A stretch of DNA of 39,019 nt, taken from positions 1 to 39,019 of the forward strand of contig DAHUYL010000223.1 of NCBI GenBank assembly GCA_027315255.1. The letters are read 5' to 3'. A program made the translations under genes and the position numbers. The notes under the pieces were generated by a model. The model did not search any database and was not told where the DNA came from. It saw nothing but the letters and a program-made list of their open reading frames with translations. Below, piece by piece: positions 31,888-39,019 of this stretch (within the stretch, counting starts at the first letter, position 1; the number at the start of each line of letters is the position of its first letter). Source of the stretch: Solirubrobacterales bacterium. GTDB lineage: Bacteria; Actinomycetota; Thermoleophilia; Solirubrobacterales; Solirubrobacteraceae.

Positions 31888-32340
31888 ATGGGCGGCATCG
31901 ATCACTACGCGCTGCTCGGTGTTCGCAGCGACGCGTCCGCGCGCGAGATCCGCCGCGCCTTCCGGCGCCTCGCGCGCCAGCACCACCCCGACCTGAACCC
32001 GCGCCCGGACGGGTCCGCCCGGTTCGCCGAGCTTGCCGACGCCTACGCAGTCCTGAACGACCCCGACCAGCGCGCCCGCTACGACGAGAAGCTGCACCCG
32101 CGCGTCGCCTCCCCGCCCGCGCGGCCGCGGATCACCGACCGTGAGCGCGCGGGCCAGCGTGGGATCCTCGAGCTCTCAGAGACCGAGGCCCGCCACCTCG
32201 CACAGCATCCGCTGCCGCTCACCGACGGCATCGGCCGGACGATCGTGCTCCCCGCCGGCGCCCGGCACGGGGACGAGGTGACCGTGCTCTACGACGGCCG
32301 CCCGGTCACCCTGACGATCCGCATCCCGCGAATAACTTGA
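31888..32340 (+). CDS. J-domain (DnaJ-like) co-chaperone, short form
   Basis: The protein has 150 residues. The J domain occupies about 3-70: IDHYALLGVRSDASAREIRR, AFRRLARQHHPDLNPRPDGS with the HPD tripeptide, and FAELADAYAVLNDPDQRARYD. The C-terminal part (GILELSETEARHLAQHPLPL, then TIVLPAGARHGDEVTVLYDG) resembles one beta domain of DnaJ/CbpA substrate-binding regions. No zinc-finger or G/F region is present. It would stimulate DnaK ATPase activity. Its stop codon lies within the -35 of the next gene, hsp20 copy 2. A GTG nine bases upstream is an alternative start. Confidence 0.9.
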   Translation: MGGIDHYALLGVRSDASAREIRRAFRRLARQHHPDLNPRPDGSARFAELADAYAVLNDPDQRARYDEKLHPRVASPPARPRITDRERAGQRGILELSETEARHLAQHPLPLTDGIGRTIVLPAGARHGDEVTVLYDGRPVTLTIRIPRIT

Positions 32341-32356
32341 CAGCAACCGACTGAGA
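32336..32356 (+). promoter_or_regulatory. HAIR-like operator at hsp20 copy 2
   Basis: CTTGACA, 7 bases, ACTGAGA. The spacing and half-sites match those at hsp20 copy 1 (11132) and lon (24594), and the left half again covers the -35. Confidence 0.5.
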
Positions 32357-32364
32357 TCTATTAA
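32337..32364 (+). promoter_or_regulatory. TTGACA-N16-TATTAA promoter of hsp20 copy 2
   Basis: TTGACA (32337-32342), 16 bases, TATTAA (32359-32364), 39 bases before the ATG. The -35 overlaps the stop codon of the J-domain gene. Confidence 0.7.
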
Positions 32365-32403
32365 CCACAGGCGAACACTATCCGTCTCTCAAGGGAGGTT
32401 CGC

Positions 32404-32943
32404 ATGGCACTGATTCGCTGGGAGCCGGTCGCCGAGCTGGGCACCATCCAGAACGAGATGAACCGGCTCTTCAACACCTTCTTCGATCAGCCTGCTCCCG
32501 CCGGCCGCGGCGGCCCCAGCAGAAGGTGGATCCCCGCGATGGACCTCGTCGAGACCGGCGAGCAGTACGTTCTCCGCGCCGACCTGCCCGGCCTCTCAGA
32601 CGAGGACATCAACATCCAGCTCGAGGACAACGTGCTGACGATCTCCGGCGAGCGCAAGACCCGGCAGGAACAGCAGGAGGAGGGTTACCACCGGCTCGAG
32701 CGCGCCTACGGCAGCTTCGCCCGCTCCCTCACCCTCCCTGAGGGCGTCGACCCCGACGCCGTGCAGGCCCACTTCGATCGCGGCGTGCTCGAGATCAGGA
32801 TCCCCAAGCCCGAGCTGAAGAAGCCCAGGCAGGTCCAGATCACCCTCGGGAGCCACCCAGCCGACGACACCAAGACGGTCGAGAGCAGCGGCGCCGCCGA
32901 CCCGCATACGAACAGCCGCGATCCGGTCCCGACACCCGCCTGA
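32404..32943 (+). CDS. Small heat shock protein, Hsp20 family (copy 2)
   Basis: The protein has 179 residues and opens with MALIRWEPVAELGTIQNEMN, as copy 1 does. The alpha-crystallin domain contains WIPAMDLVETGEQYVLRADL, SDEDINIQLEDNVLTISGER, EGYHRLERAYGSFARSLTLP and VLEIRIPKPELKKPRQV. It works as a holdase for unfolding proteins, here next to a J-domain co-chaperone and a sigma factor. An AAGGGAGG site lies 4 bases before the ATG, and an AT-rich promoter with a HAIR-like element is further upstream. The gene converges on lpd with 18 bases between and no clear terminator. Confidence 0.94.
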   Translation: MALIRWEPVAELGTIQNEMNRLFNTFFDQPAPAGRGGPSRRWIPAMDLVETGEQYVLRADLPGLSDEDINIQLEDNVLTISGERKTRQEQQEEGYHRLERAYGSFARSLTLPEGVDPDAVQAHFDRGVLEIRIPKPELKKPRQVQITLGSHPADDTKTVESSGAADPHTNSRDPVPTPA

Positions 32944-32961
32944 CACCCACCTGCCCGGGCG

Positions 32962-34674
32962 CTAACGCCGCCGGCGCGGTGGCATCACGTCGGTGACGGT
33001 GCCGGCCGCCATCTCGGCGGCGAACCCGATCGTCTCGGTCAGCGTCGGGTGGGGGTGGATCGTCAGCCCGATGTCCTGCGCATCGGCGCCCAGCTCGAGC
33101 GCGAGCACGGTCTCGGCGATCAGCTCACCGGCGCCGACGCCGACGATGCCCGCGCCGAGCAGGCGCCGGGAGCCGGCCTCGAACAGGAGCTTGGTGAGGC
33201 CGTCCGGCCGGGCGAGGCCGAGCGCCCGGCCCGACGCCGTCCACGGGAACGTCTGCTTCTCGTATTCGATCCCGTCGGCGCGCGCGGCCGTCTCGGTCAG
33301 TCCCATCCAGGCGACCTCCGGGTCGGTGTAGGCGACCGACGGGATCGCGCGCGCGTCGAACTCGACCGTGCTGGCGCCCGCGATCACCTCGGCGGCGGTC
33401 TTGCCCTCGTGGGTCGCCTTGTGGGCGAGCATCGGCCCGCCGACGACGTCCCCGATCGCGTGGATCCCGGGCACGTTGGTGCGAAGCTGCCGGTCGACGG
33501 GGATGAACCCCCGCTCGTCGACGTGTACGCCGGCCGCCTCGGCGCCGACGCTGCGGCCGTTCGGCACCCGGCCGACCGCGACCAGGATCCGGTCGAACAG
33601 CTGCGCCTTGCCGCCGCTCGAGAGCTCGACTCGCAGACCGGCCCGCTGGGGCTTGACCGCGGTCACCTGGGTGCCGACCATGATCGCCTCGCAGCGGTCC
33701 TCGAGCCGGCGATGCAGCGGCTTGACGAGATCGGCGTCGCAGCCCGGGATCAGCTGGTCCAGCATCTCGACGACCGTCACGCGAGACCCCAGCGCCTCGT
33801 ACACGGTCGCCATCTCGAGGCCGATGATCCCGCCCCCGATCACGAGCATCCGCTTCGGGACGTCGGGAGGTGAGAGGGCCCCTGTCGAGTCGATCACGCG
33901 CGGGTCCTCGGGAATGAACGGGAGCCTCACCGCCTCGGAGCCCGCAGCGATGATGCAGTGATCGAACGTCAGCTCGCGGTCGCCGGCGCGGATCGAATGC
34001 GGCCCGGTGAGCTGCGCCTCGGCATGCACCACCTCGACCTTGCGCTGGCGCGCGAGCCCGGCGAGGCCGCCCGTCATCCGGTCGACCACGCTCTGCTTCC
34101 ACTGCAGCAGCGCCTCGAGATCGATCGCGGGCTTGCCGAAGCGGACCCCGTGCTCGGCCATCTCACGCGCCTCGGCGATCACGCGCGCCGCGTGCAGCAG
34201 CGCCTTGGACGGAATGCAGCCGACGTTCAGGCAGACGCCGCCGAGCTTCTCGTCGCGCTCGATCAGGACCGTCCGCAGGCCGAGGTCGGCGGCGCGGAAC
34301 GCGGCCGTGTAGCCACCCGGACCGCCGCCGAGCACGACGAGCTGAGCATCCCGGTCGCCGCTTGGCGGGGGAGGGGGAGGCGGCTCGGACACCACCGCGA
34401 TGGCGGGGGCGGCGGGCGGCGGGGCGGCCGAGCCGCCGGCGGGCTCGAGCGTGAGCAGCACCGTGCCCTCCGATACGCGGTCTCCGACGGCCACGCGCAG
34501 CTCACCGATCTTCCCCGCGACCGGCGCGGGAACGTCCATCGTCGCCTTGTCGGACTCGAGCGTGACCAGGGGATCCTCGACCGCGACGGTCGCGCCGGAC
34601 GCGACCAGGATCTCGATCACCGGCACGTCGGCGAAGTCGCCGATGTCCGGCACGCGCACCTCGAGGGTGCTCAA
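32962..34674 (-). CDS. lpd: Dihydrolipoamide dehydrogenase (E3) with an N-terminal lipoyl domain
   Basis: The protein has 570 residues starting at a TTG. Residues about 1-80 are a lipoyl domain with the lysine in LVTLESDKATMDVPAP. The flavoprotein part follows an Ala/Pro linker: LVVLGGGPGGYTAAFRAADL, the redox disulfide GGVCLNVGCIPSKALLHAAR, the NAD site MLVIGGGIIGLEMATVYEAL, GIHAIGDVVGGPMLAHKATH and the catalytic HPHPTLTET. It reoxidises the lipoyl groups of the E2 subunit. It is coupled to aceF by a TTGA overlap, which supports the TTG start, as does the position of the lipoyl domain. Confidence 0.95.
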   Translation of the reverse strand: MSTLEVRVPDIGDFADVPVIEILVASGATVAVEDPLVTLESDKATMDVPAPVAGKIGELRVAVGDRVSEGTVLLTLEPAGGSAAPPPAAPAIAVVSEPPPPPPPSGDRDAQLVVLGGGPGGYTAAFRAADLGLRTVLIERDEKLGGVCLNVGCIPSKALLHAARVIAEAREMAEHGVRFGKPAIDLEALLQWKQSVVDRMTGGLAGLARQRKVEVVHAEAQLTGPHSIRAGDRELTFDHCIIAAGSEAVRLPFIPEDPRVIDSTGALSPPDVPKRMLVIGGGIIGLEMATVYEALGSRVTVVEMLDQLIPGCDADLVKPLHRRLEDRCEAIMVGTQVTAVKPQRAGLRVELSSGGKAQLFDRILVAVGRVPNGRSVGAEAAGVHVDERGFIPVDRQLRTNVPGIHAIGDVVGGPMLAHKATHEGKTAAEVIAGASTVEFDARAIPSVAYTDPEVAWMGLTETAARADGIEYEKQTFPWTASGRALGLARPDGLTKLLFEAGSRRLLGAGIVGVGAGELIAETVLALELGADAQDIGLTIHPHPTLTETIGFAAEMAAGTVTDVMPPRRRR

Positions 34675-35936
34675 AGCAGCGCCCTGCGCAGGTCCGAGAG
34701 GACGGCAGCGAGCGCCACGACGAACCGCGCGGCGCTCGCCCCGTCGATCACGCGGTGGTCGTAGGACAGCGACAGCGGCAGCATCAACCGCGGCGCGAAG
34801 TCCGCCGCCTCGGCATCCCACACCGGCCGCATCGCGGCACGACTGACCCCGAGGATCGCAACCTCGGGTGCGTTGATGATCGGCGTGAACGCGGTCCCGC
34901 CGATCCCGCCGAGCGAGGAGATCGTGAACGTGCCACCGGCGATGTCACCCGGCGTCAGCTTGCCCGCGCGGGCCTTGTCGGACAACGCAGACAGCTCGCG
35001 GGCGAGCTCGCGCAGTCCCTTGCGGTCGGCGTCGTGGATCACCGGCACGACGAGGCCGGCAGGGGTGTCGGCCGCGAATCCGATGTTGTAGTAGCGGCGC
35101 AGCACGAGCTGCTCCCCGTCAAGCGATGCGTTGAAGGTCGGGAACCGCTTCAGCGTCGCCACGCACGCGGCGATCAGGAACGTCACCATCGTCACCTTGA
35201 CGCCGTCGGCCGCGTGCTCGGCGTTCAGCTGCTTGCGCCACGTTTCGAGCTCGGTGATGTCGGCCTCGTCGTGCTGGGTGACGTGCGGGATCATCGCCCA
35301 GTTGCGCGCGAGCGCCGGCGCCGAGATCCGCTGGATCCGCGACAGCTCGACCCGTTCGACCGGTCCGAACTTCTCGAAGTCGACCACCGGCCACGGGGCG
35401 AGCGACAGGCCGACGCCGCCCGCGGCGGCCGCCGCCCGACGAGCGGCCGCGCCCGATCCGAACCCCCGGACGTCCTCGACCGTGATCCGGCCCTTGCGAC
35501 CCGAGCCCGTGACGCTGCCGAGGTCGACCCCGAGCTCGCGCGCGAGCCGCCGGACCGACGGGCTCGCGTAGACCGCGTGCGCGCCGCCGTTGGACCGCGC
35601 CGCCGCAGCCGGCGGTGTCTCCGCAGCCGGCGGCGTCTCCGGGGGCGCCTCAGGCGCGGCCGCGACGGCGGCGCCGGCGGATCCTCCTGCCGGCTCCAGC
35701 ACGAGGATCGGCGAGCCCTCAGCCACACGATCGCCGACCGCGACCCGCAGCTCGCGCACGGTCCCGGCCGCGGGCGCCGGGACGTCCATCGTCGCCTTGT
35801 CGGACTCGAGCGTGACGAGCGGATCCTCGGCCGCGACGGCATCGCCGACCCCGACCAGGATCTCGATCACCGGGACGTCGTCGAAATCCCCGATGTCCGG
35901 GACCGTCACCTCGAACGCGCCGGTGAGCGCAGTCAT
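34671..35936 (-). CDS. aceF: Pyruvate dehydrogenase E2, dihydrolipoamide acetyltransferase
   Basis: The protein has 421 residues. One lipoyl domain (about 8-88, lysine in TLESDKATMDVPAPAAG) is followed by an Ala/Pro linker. The peripheral subunit-binding domain is YASPSVRRLARELGVDLGSV, then GRKGRITVEDVRGFG. The catalytic domain has ISAPALARNWAMIPHVTQHD, GGTFTISSLGGIGGTAFTPI and the active-site SYDHRVIDGASAARFVVAL. It transfers the acetyl group to CoA. Its ATG overlaps the aceE stop (ATGA), and its stop overlaps the lpd start (TTGA), giving a three-gene operon. Confidence 0.95.
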   Translation of the reverse strand: MTALTGAFEVTVPDIGDFDDVPVIEILVGVGDAVAAEDPLVTLESDKATMDVPAPAAGTVRELRVAVGDRVAEGSPILVLEPAGGSAGAAVAAAPEAPPETPPAAETPPAAAARSNGGAHAVYASPSVRRLARELGVDLGSVTGSGRKGRITVEDVRGFGSGAAARRAAAAAGGVGLSLAPWPVVDFEKFGPVERVELSRIQRISAPALARNWAMIPHVTQHDEADITELETWRKQLNAEHAADGVKVTMVTFLIAACVATLKRFPTFNASLDGEQLVLRRYYNIGFAADTPAGLVVPVIHDADRKGLRELARELSALSDKARAGKLTPGDIAGGTFTISSLGGIGGTAFTPIINAPEVAILGVSRAAMRPVWDAEAADFAPRLMLPLSLSYDHRVIDGASAARFVVALAAVLSDLRRALL

Positions 35937-38695
35937 ACGGTCGTCGGCAGCGGCGCCGACGGATCGATCTCGTAGCGGTCGATCGCCTCGGCGACCCGCT
36001 CGGGCGCGAGCGCGCCGTCGTCGGCGAGCGCCTTCAGCGCCGCGACCGTGACGTGATGGCGGTCGACCTCGAAGAACCGCCGCAGCGCCCGCCGGTAGTC
36101 GCTGCGACCGAAGCCGTCGGTGCCGAGCACCCGGTAGCTGCGGTCCCGCGGAACCCAGGCTCGGATCTGGTCGGCGAACGTGCGGATGTAGTCGGTCGAC
36201 GCGACGATCGGACCGGGGCGCGCCTCGAGGCAGGCGGTGACGAACGGCTTGCGTGGCGGCTCGAGCGGGTGCAGCGTGCTCCAGCGCTCGGCGTCGATCC
36301 CGTCGCGCCGCAGCTCGGTGAACGAGGTGACACTCCAGACGTCGGCGCGCACGCCCCAGTCGCTCTCGAGCAGCTCTGCCGCCGCGAGCACCTCGCGCAG
36401 GATCGCGCCGGACCCGAGCAGCTGGACAGCGGGCTGCTTGGCCTTGGTCGCGCGGCGGGGCTGCGTGGCCTCGCGCAGCAGGTACATGCCGCGCAGGATC
36501 CCGTCCCGGGCGCCGTCCGGCATCGCCGGGTGGTGGTAGTTCTCGTTCATCAACGTCAGGTAGTAGAAGACGTCCTCCTGCTCGGCGACCATCCGTCGGA
36601 GCCCCTCCTGCATGATCACCGCGAGCTCGTACCCGAATGCGGGGTCGTACGCGCGGCAGTTGGGCACCACCGAGAACAGCACGTGCGAGTGGCCGTCCTC
36701 GTGCTGGAGGCCCTCGCCGTTGAGGGTCGTGCGGCCGGACGTGCCGCCCAGCAGGAAGCCGCGCGTGCGCGAGTCGGCGGCCGCCCAGACGAGGTCGCCG
36801 ACCCGCTGGTAGCCGAACATCGAGTAGTAGATGAAGAACGGCACCATCGACAGGTCGTGGTTCGAGTACGAGGTGCCGGCCGCGATGAACGACGAGATCG
36901 AGCCCGCCTCGGTGATCCCCTCCTGGAGGATCTGGCCGTGCTCGGCCTCGCGGTAGAACATCAGCTGCTCGCGGTCCTGCGGCTGGTAGCGCTGGCCGTG
37001 CGGCGAGTAGATGCCGATCTGGCGGAACATCCCCTCCATCCCGAACGTGCGCGACTCGTCGGCTACGATCGGGACGATCCGCGGGCCGAGCTGCTTGTCG
37101 CGCAACAGCGCCGCCAGCACCCGTACGAACGCCATCGTCGTCGAGATCTCGCGCTCGCCCGACCCCTCGAGCTGGGGTCCGAACGCATCGAGCGCGGGAA
37201 CCGAAGGCTGCTGCGAAGCTCGCCTCCGGCGCGCCGGGAGCGAGCCGCCGAGGGCTTCGCGGCGAGCGCGCAGGTACTCCATCTCGGGCGAGTCGGCGGC
37301 CGGCCTCCAGTACTCCGCCCGGCGCACCTGCTCATCGGTCAGCGGCAGCTCGAAGCGGTCGCGGAACGCGAGCAGCGCGGCCTCGGCCATCTTCTTGGCC
37401 TGGTGGGTGATCATCTGGCCCTCGCCCGAGACACCCATGCCGTAGCCCTTGATCGTCTTGGCGAGGATCACGGTCGGCTGGCCGTTGTGGGCAGCGGCCT
37501 CGTGGTAGGCGGCGTACACCTTCTGCTGGTCGAGCCCGCCGCGGTTGAGCAGCCAGATCTCCTCGTCCGACATCCCCGAGACACGGTCCAGCAGCACCGG
37601 GTCCCGGCCGAAGAAGTGCTCGCGCACGTAGGCGCCGTCACGCGACTTGAACGTCTGGTACTCGCCGTCGACGCAGTCGTTCATCACCCGCACGAGCCGC
37701 CCGTCGACGTCCTGCTCGAGCAGCGGATCCCAGCGCGAGCCCCAGATCACCTTGATCACGTTCCAGCCGGCGCCGCGAAAATCGGACTCGAGCTCCTGGA
37801 TGATCTTGCCGTTGCCGCGAACCGGCCCGTCGAGCCGCTGGAGGTTGCAGTTGACGACCCAGATCAGGTTGTCGAGCTGCTCACGGCCGGCGAGGCCGAT
37901 CGCTCCCATCGTCTCCGGCTCGTCCATCTCGCCGTCGCCAAGGAACGCCCACACCTTGCGAGCGCCCGAGTCGATCAGCTCGCGGGCGCCGAGATACTTC
38001 ATGAACCGGGCCTGGTAGATCGAGGTGATCGCGCCGATCCCGAGCGACACCGTCGGGAACTGCCAGAACTCGGGCATCAGCCACGGGTGCGGGTAGGACG
38101 ACAGGCCGCCGCCGCCGACCTCCTGGCGGAAGCGGTCGAGCTGGGCCTCGCTGAGGCGGCCCTCCAGGTACGCGCGGGCGTAGTTGCCCGGCGAGGAGTG
38201 GCCCTGGAAGTAGATGAGATCGCCCCCGTGCCCGTCCGACGGCGCGTGCCAGAAGTGGTTGAAGCCGACCTCGTACAGCACCGCCAGCGATTGGTAGGAG
38301 GCGATGTGGCCGCCGAGCTCGGACGACGTCTTGTTCGCGCGCACGACCATCGCCATCGCGTTCCAGCGGACGATCGAGCGCAGCCGGCGCTCGATCTCGG
38401 CCCCGGCCGTCCCGCCCGGAAACGGTGCCTCGAGGGATGCCGGAATCGTGTTCACGTACGGCGTCGTGAGCGCCGCGATCGGGCCCGTGCCGGCGTGCTG
38501 GGCCCGCTCGACCACGCGGTTCAGGAGCTGCTTGGCGCGACCCGGCCCGTCGTGCTCGAGCACGCCGTCGATCGCCTCGAGCCACTCGCTGGTCTCGACT
38601 ACGTCGATGTCGCCGTCGGAGCCGTCGACGCCGTCGGCGCCGCCTGCGCCGGCGGTCGTGCCGGTGTGGTCGGTTGTCGCTGCCTCGATGCTCAT
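35933..38695 (-). CDS. aceE: Pyruvate dehydrogenase E1, homodimeric type (AceE)
   Basis: The protein has 920 residues, close to the usual 890. The acidic N terminus precedes NTIPASLEAPFPGGTAGAEI. The thiamine-diphosphate site is KVWAFLGDGEMDEPETMGAI with VNCNLQRLDGPVRGNGKI. Other conserved parts are FQGHSSPGNYARAYLEGRLS, AKTIKGYGMGVSGEGQMITH, QEGITEAGSISSFIAAGTSY and FFIYYSMFGYQRVGDLVWAA. It decarboxylates pyruvate and passes the acetyl unit to the E2 lipoyl group. The homodimeric type is normal for actinobacteria; combined with aceF and lpd it forms a complete complex. A -10-like TATATT lies 21 bases upstream of the start. Confidence 0.97.
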   Translation of the reverse strand: MSIEAATTDHTGTTAGAGGADGVDGSDGDIDVVETSEWLEAIDGVLEHDGPGRAKQLLNRVVERAQHAGTGPIAALTTPYVNTIPASLEAPFPGGTAGAEIERRLRSIVRWNAMAMVVRANKTSSELGGHIASYQSLAVLYEVGFNHFWHAPSDGHGGDLIYFQGHSSPGNYARAYLEGRLSEAQLDRFRQEVGGGGLSSYPHPWLMPEFWQFPTVSLGIGAITSIYQARFMKYLGARELIDSGARKVWAFLGDGEMDEPETMGAIGLAGREQLDNLIWVVNCNLQRLDGPVRGNGKIIQELESDFRGAGWNVIKVIWGSRWDPLLEQDVDGRLVRVMNDCVDGEYQTFKSRDGAYVREHFFGRDPVLLDRVSGMSDEEIWLLNRGGLDQQKVYAAYHEAAAHNGQPTVILAKTIKGYGMGVSGEGQMITHQAKKMAEAALLAFRDRFELPLTDEQVRRAEYWRPAADSPEMEYLRARREALGGSLPARRRRASQQPSVPALDAFGPQLEGSGEREISTTMAFVRVLAALLRDKQLGPRIVPIVADESRTFGMEGMFRQIGIYSPHGQRYQPQDREQLMFYREAEHGQILQEGITEAGSISSFIAAGTSYSNHDLSMVPFFIYYSMFGYQRVGDLVWAAADSRTRGFLLGGTSGRTTLNGEGLQHEDGHSHVLFSVVPNCRAYDPAFGYELAVIMQEGLRRMVAEQEDVFYYLTLMNENYHHPAMPDGARDGILRGMYLLREATQPRRATKAKQPAVQLLGSGAILREVLAAAELLESDWGVRADVWSVTSFTELRRDGIDAERWSTLHPLEPPRKPFVTACLEARPGPIVASTDYIRTFADQIRAWVPRDRSYRVLGTDGFGRSDYRRALRRFFEVDRHHVTVAALKALADDGALAPERVAEAIDRYEIDPSAPLPTTV

Positions 38696-38716
38696 GCGCT
38701 GGATCTCGTCGAACGC

Positions 38717-38722
38717 AATATA
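38717..38722 (-). promoter_or_regulatory. -10-like element of the aceE operon
   Basis: TATATT on the minus strand, within an AT-rich island (CTATATATTG), 21 bases before the aceE ATG. No good -35 is visible. It sits in the 76-base gap to the divergent esterase. Confidence 0.4.
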
Positions 38723-38758
38723 TAGCCGTCGCGTGCGGCCCCAGCCAGGCCGATCGGC

Positions 38759-38764
38759 TACGGT
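38759..38764 (+). promoter_or_regulatory. -10 element TACGGT, leaderless promoter of the esterase gene
   Basis: TACGGT is followed by exactly 7 bases and the GTG at 38772. An in-frame GTG at 38763 overlaps the hexamer and is therefore unlikely to be the start. Confidence 0.45.
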
Positions 38765-38771
38765 GGCGGAC

Positions 38772-39019
38772 GTGGCCCTGCGAGTCAGCGACGAGCCGCT
38801 GGGCGCCCCCTGGCAGCGGCCGCTGAGCGGATCGCTCGACCGGCTCGTGGTCGAGTCGGACGTGCTGGCCGGGAATCCGCTCGGTGATCCGGCGCGACGG
38901 CCGCTCTATGTCTACAGCTCACCCGGACTCCGAGGCGTCTCGCGCGGCGACGCGGCGCCGGCCGTCTACGACGTGCCCGCGATCTACGTGCTCCAGGGGT
39001 TCACCGGCCAGCTCGACCG
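38772..39019 (+). CDS. Esterase of the alpha/beta-hydrolase fold (enterochelin esterase-like), N-terminal part
   Basis: About 82 residues are visible before the window ends. They begin MALRVSDEPLGAPWQRPLSG and include RLVVESDVLAGNPLGDPARR, PLYVYSSPGLRG and PAIYVLQGFTGQL. The sequence 'RPLYVY.PPG......PAIYVLQGFTGQ' is the usual opening of putative esterases of the Esterase D/enterochelin esterase type. The catalytic serine would lie beyond the edge, so activity cannot be judged. The gene diverges from aceE. Confidence 0.75.
   Translation, partial: MALRVSDEPLGAPWQRPLSGSLDRLVVESDVLAGNPLGDPARRPLYVYSSPGLRGVSRGDAAPAVYDVPAIYVLQGFTGQLD

Noticed and set aside
36053-38725. 890-codon open frame on the plus strand opposite aceE
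   Set aside because: It is the antisense shadow of aceE in GC-rich DNA. The translation is rich in Arg, Val, His and Asp with no domain, whereas the minus-strand frame is a complete AceE.

Overview
The window is chromosomal DNA of a very GC-rich bacterium, almost certainly an actinobacterium. Gene content and style suggest the class Thermoleophilia (Solirubrobacterales-like); this is an inference from proteins, not a 16S call. Genes are tightly packed, often coupled by ATGA/GTGA/TTGA overlaps. Several starts sit exactly 7 bases after a TANNNT -10 hexamer, which points to leaderless mRNAs. No prophage or CRISPR array is visible. The only mobile DNA is a decayed IS110-family element near 21 kb.

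Layout. 0-1.8 kb: end of a DUF2442 gene, tRNA-Gly(CCC), a LysE-type exporter and a frameshifted SRPBCC gene. 1.8-2.9 kb: cytochrome c maturation genes ccmG and ccmH. 2.9-6.0 kb (minus): rlmH, an ion-channel/RCK protein and argS in one run. 6.0-10.5 kb: a DUF3467 protein, an M48 membrane protease, a metallophosphoesterase, and a Thr-rich lipoprotein overlapping a PknB-like kinase. 10.5-12.4 kb (minus): tgt and hsp20. 12.4-18.3 kb: a lipoprotein, a zinc-ribbon protein, the second ccm block (ccmE, ccmF, a short ccmI-like gene), secG and a PQQ-type beta-propeller protein. 18.3-20.9 kb: a frameshifted aldehyde dehydrogenase and a DUF6636-type lipoprotein. 20.9-22.2 kb: the IS110 remnant and gene-poor DNA. 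22.2-24.5 kb: lon.

25.1-30.4 kb holds a coupled lipid-modification operon: FAD oxidoreductase, DUF1365, cyclopropane-fatty-acid-synthase-like methyltransferase, SDR, and an SRPBCC/thioredoxin-fold fusion. A 28-codon leader ORF with an inverted repeat over its likely promoter precedes it. 30.4-32.9 kb is a stress module: a sigma-70 family factor, a 47-codon ORF, a J-domain protein and a second hsp20. 33-38.7 kb (minus) is a complete pyruvate dehydrogenase operon (aceE-aceF-lpd). The window ends inside a divergent esterase gene.

How the genes connect. lon and both hsp20 genes carry the same spaced element upstream (7-base half-sites with 7 bases between), which resembles the HspR/HAIR architecture but with a different half-site. 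The sigma gene, the 47-codon ORF and hsp20-2 share a TTGAC(A/G)-N16-TATT promoter. Together these suggest one proteostasis circuit. The two ccm blocks form part of a System I cytochrome c assembly pathway whose CcmE has the CxxxY rather than the HxxxY heme site. Four apparent frameshifts (two in SRPBCC, one each in the aldehyde dehydrogenase and IS110) are all consistent with one missing base, so sequencing error competes with real decay.
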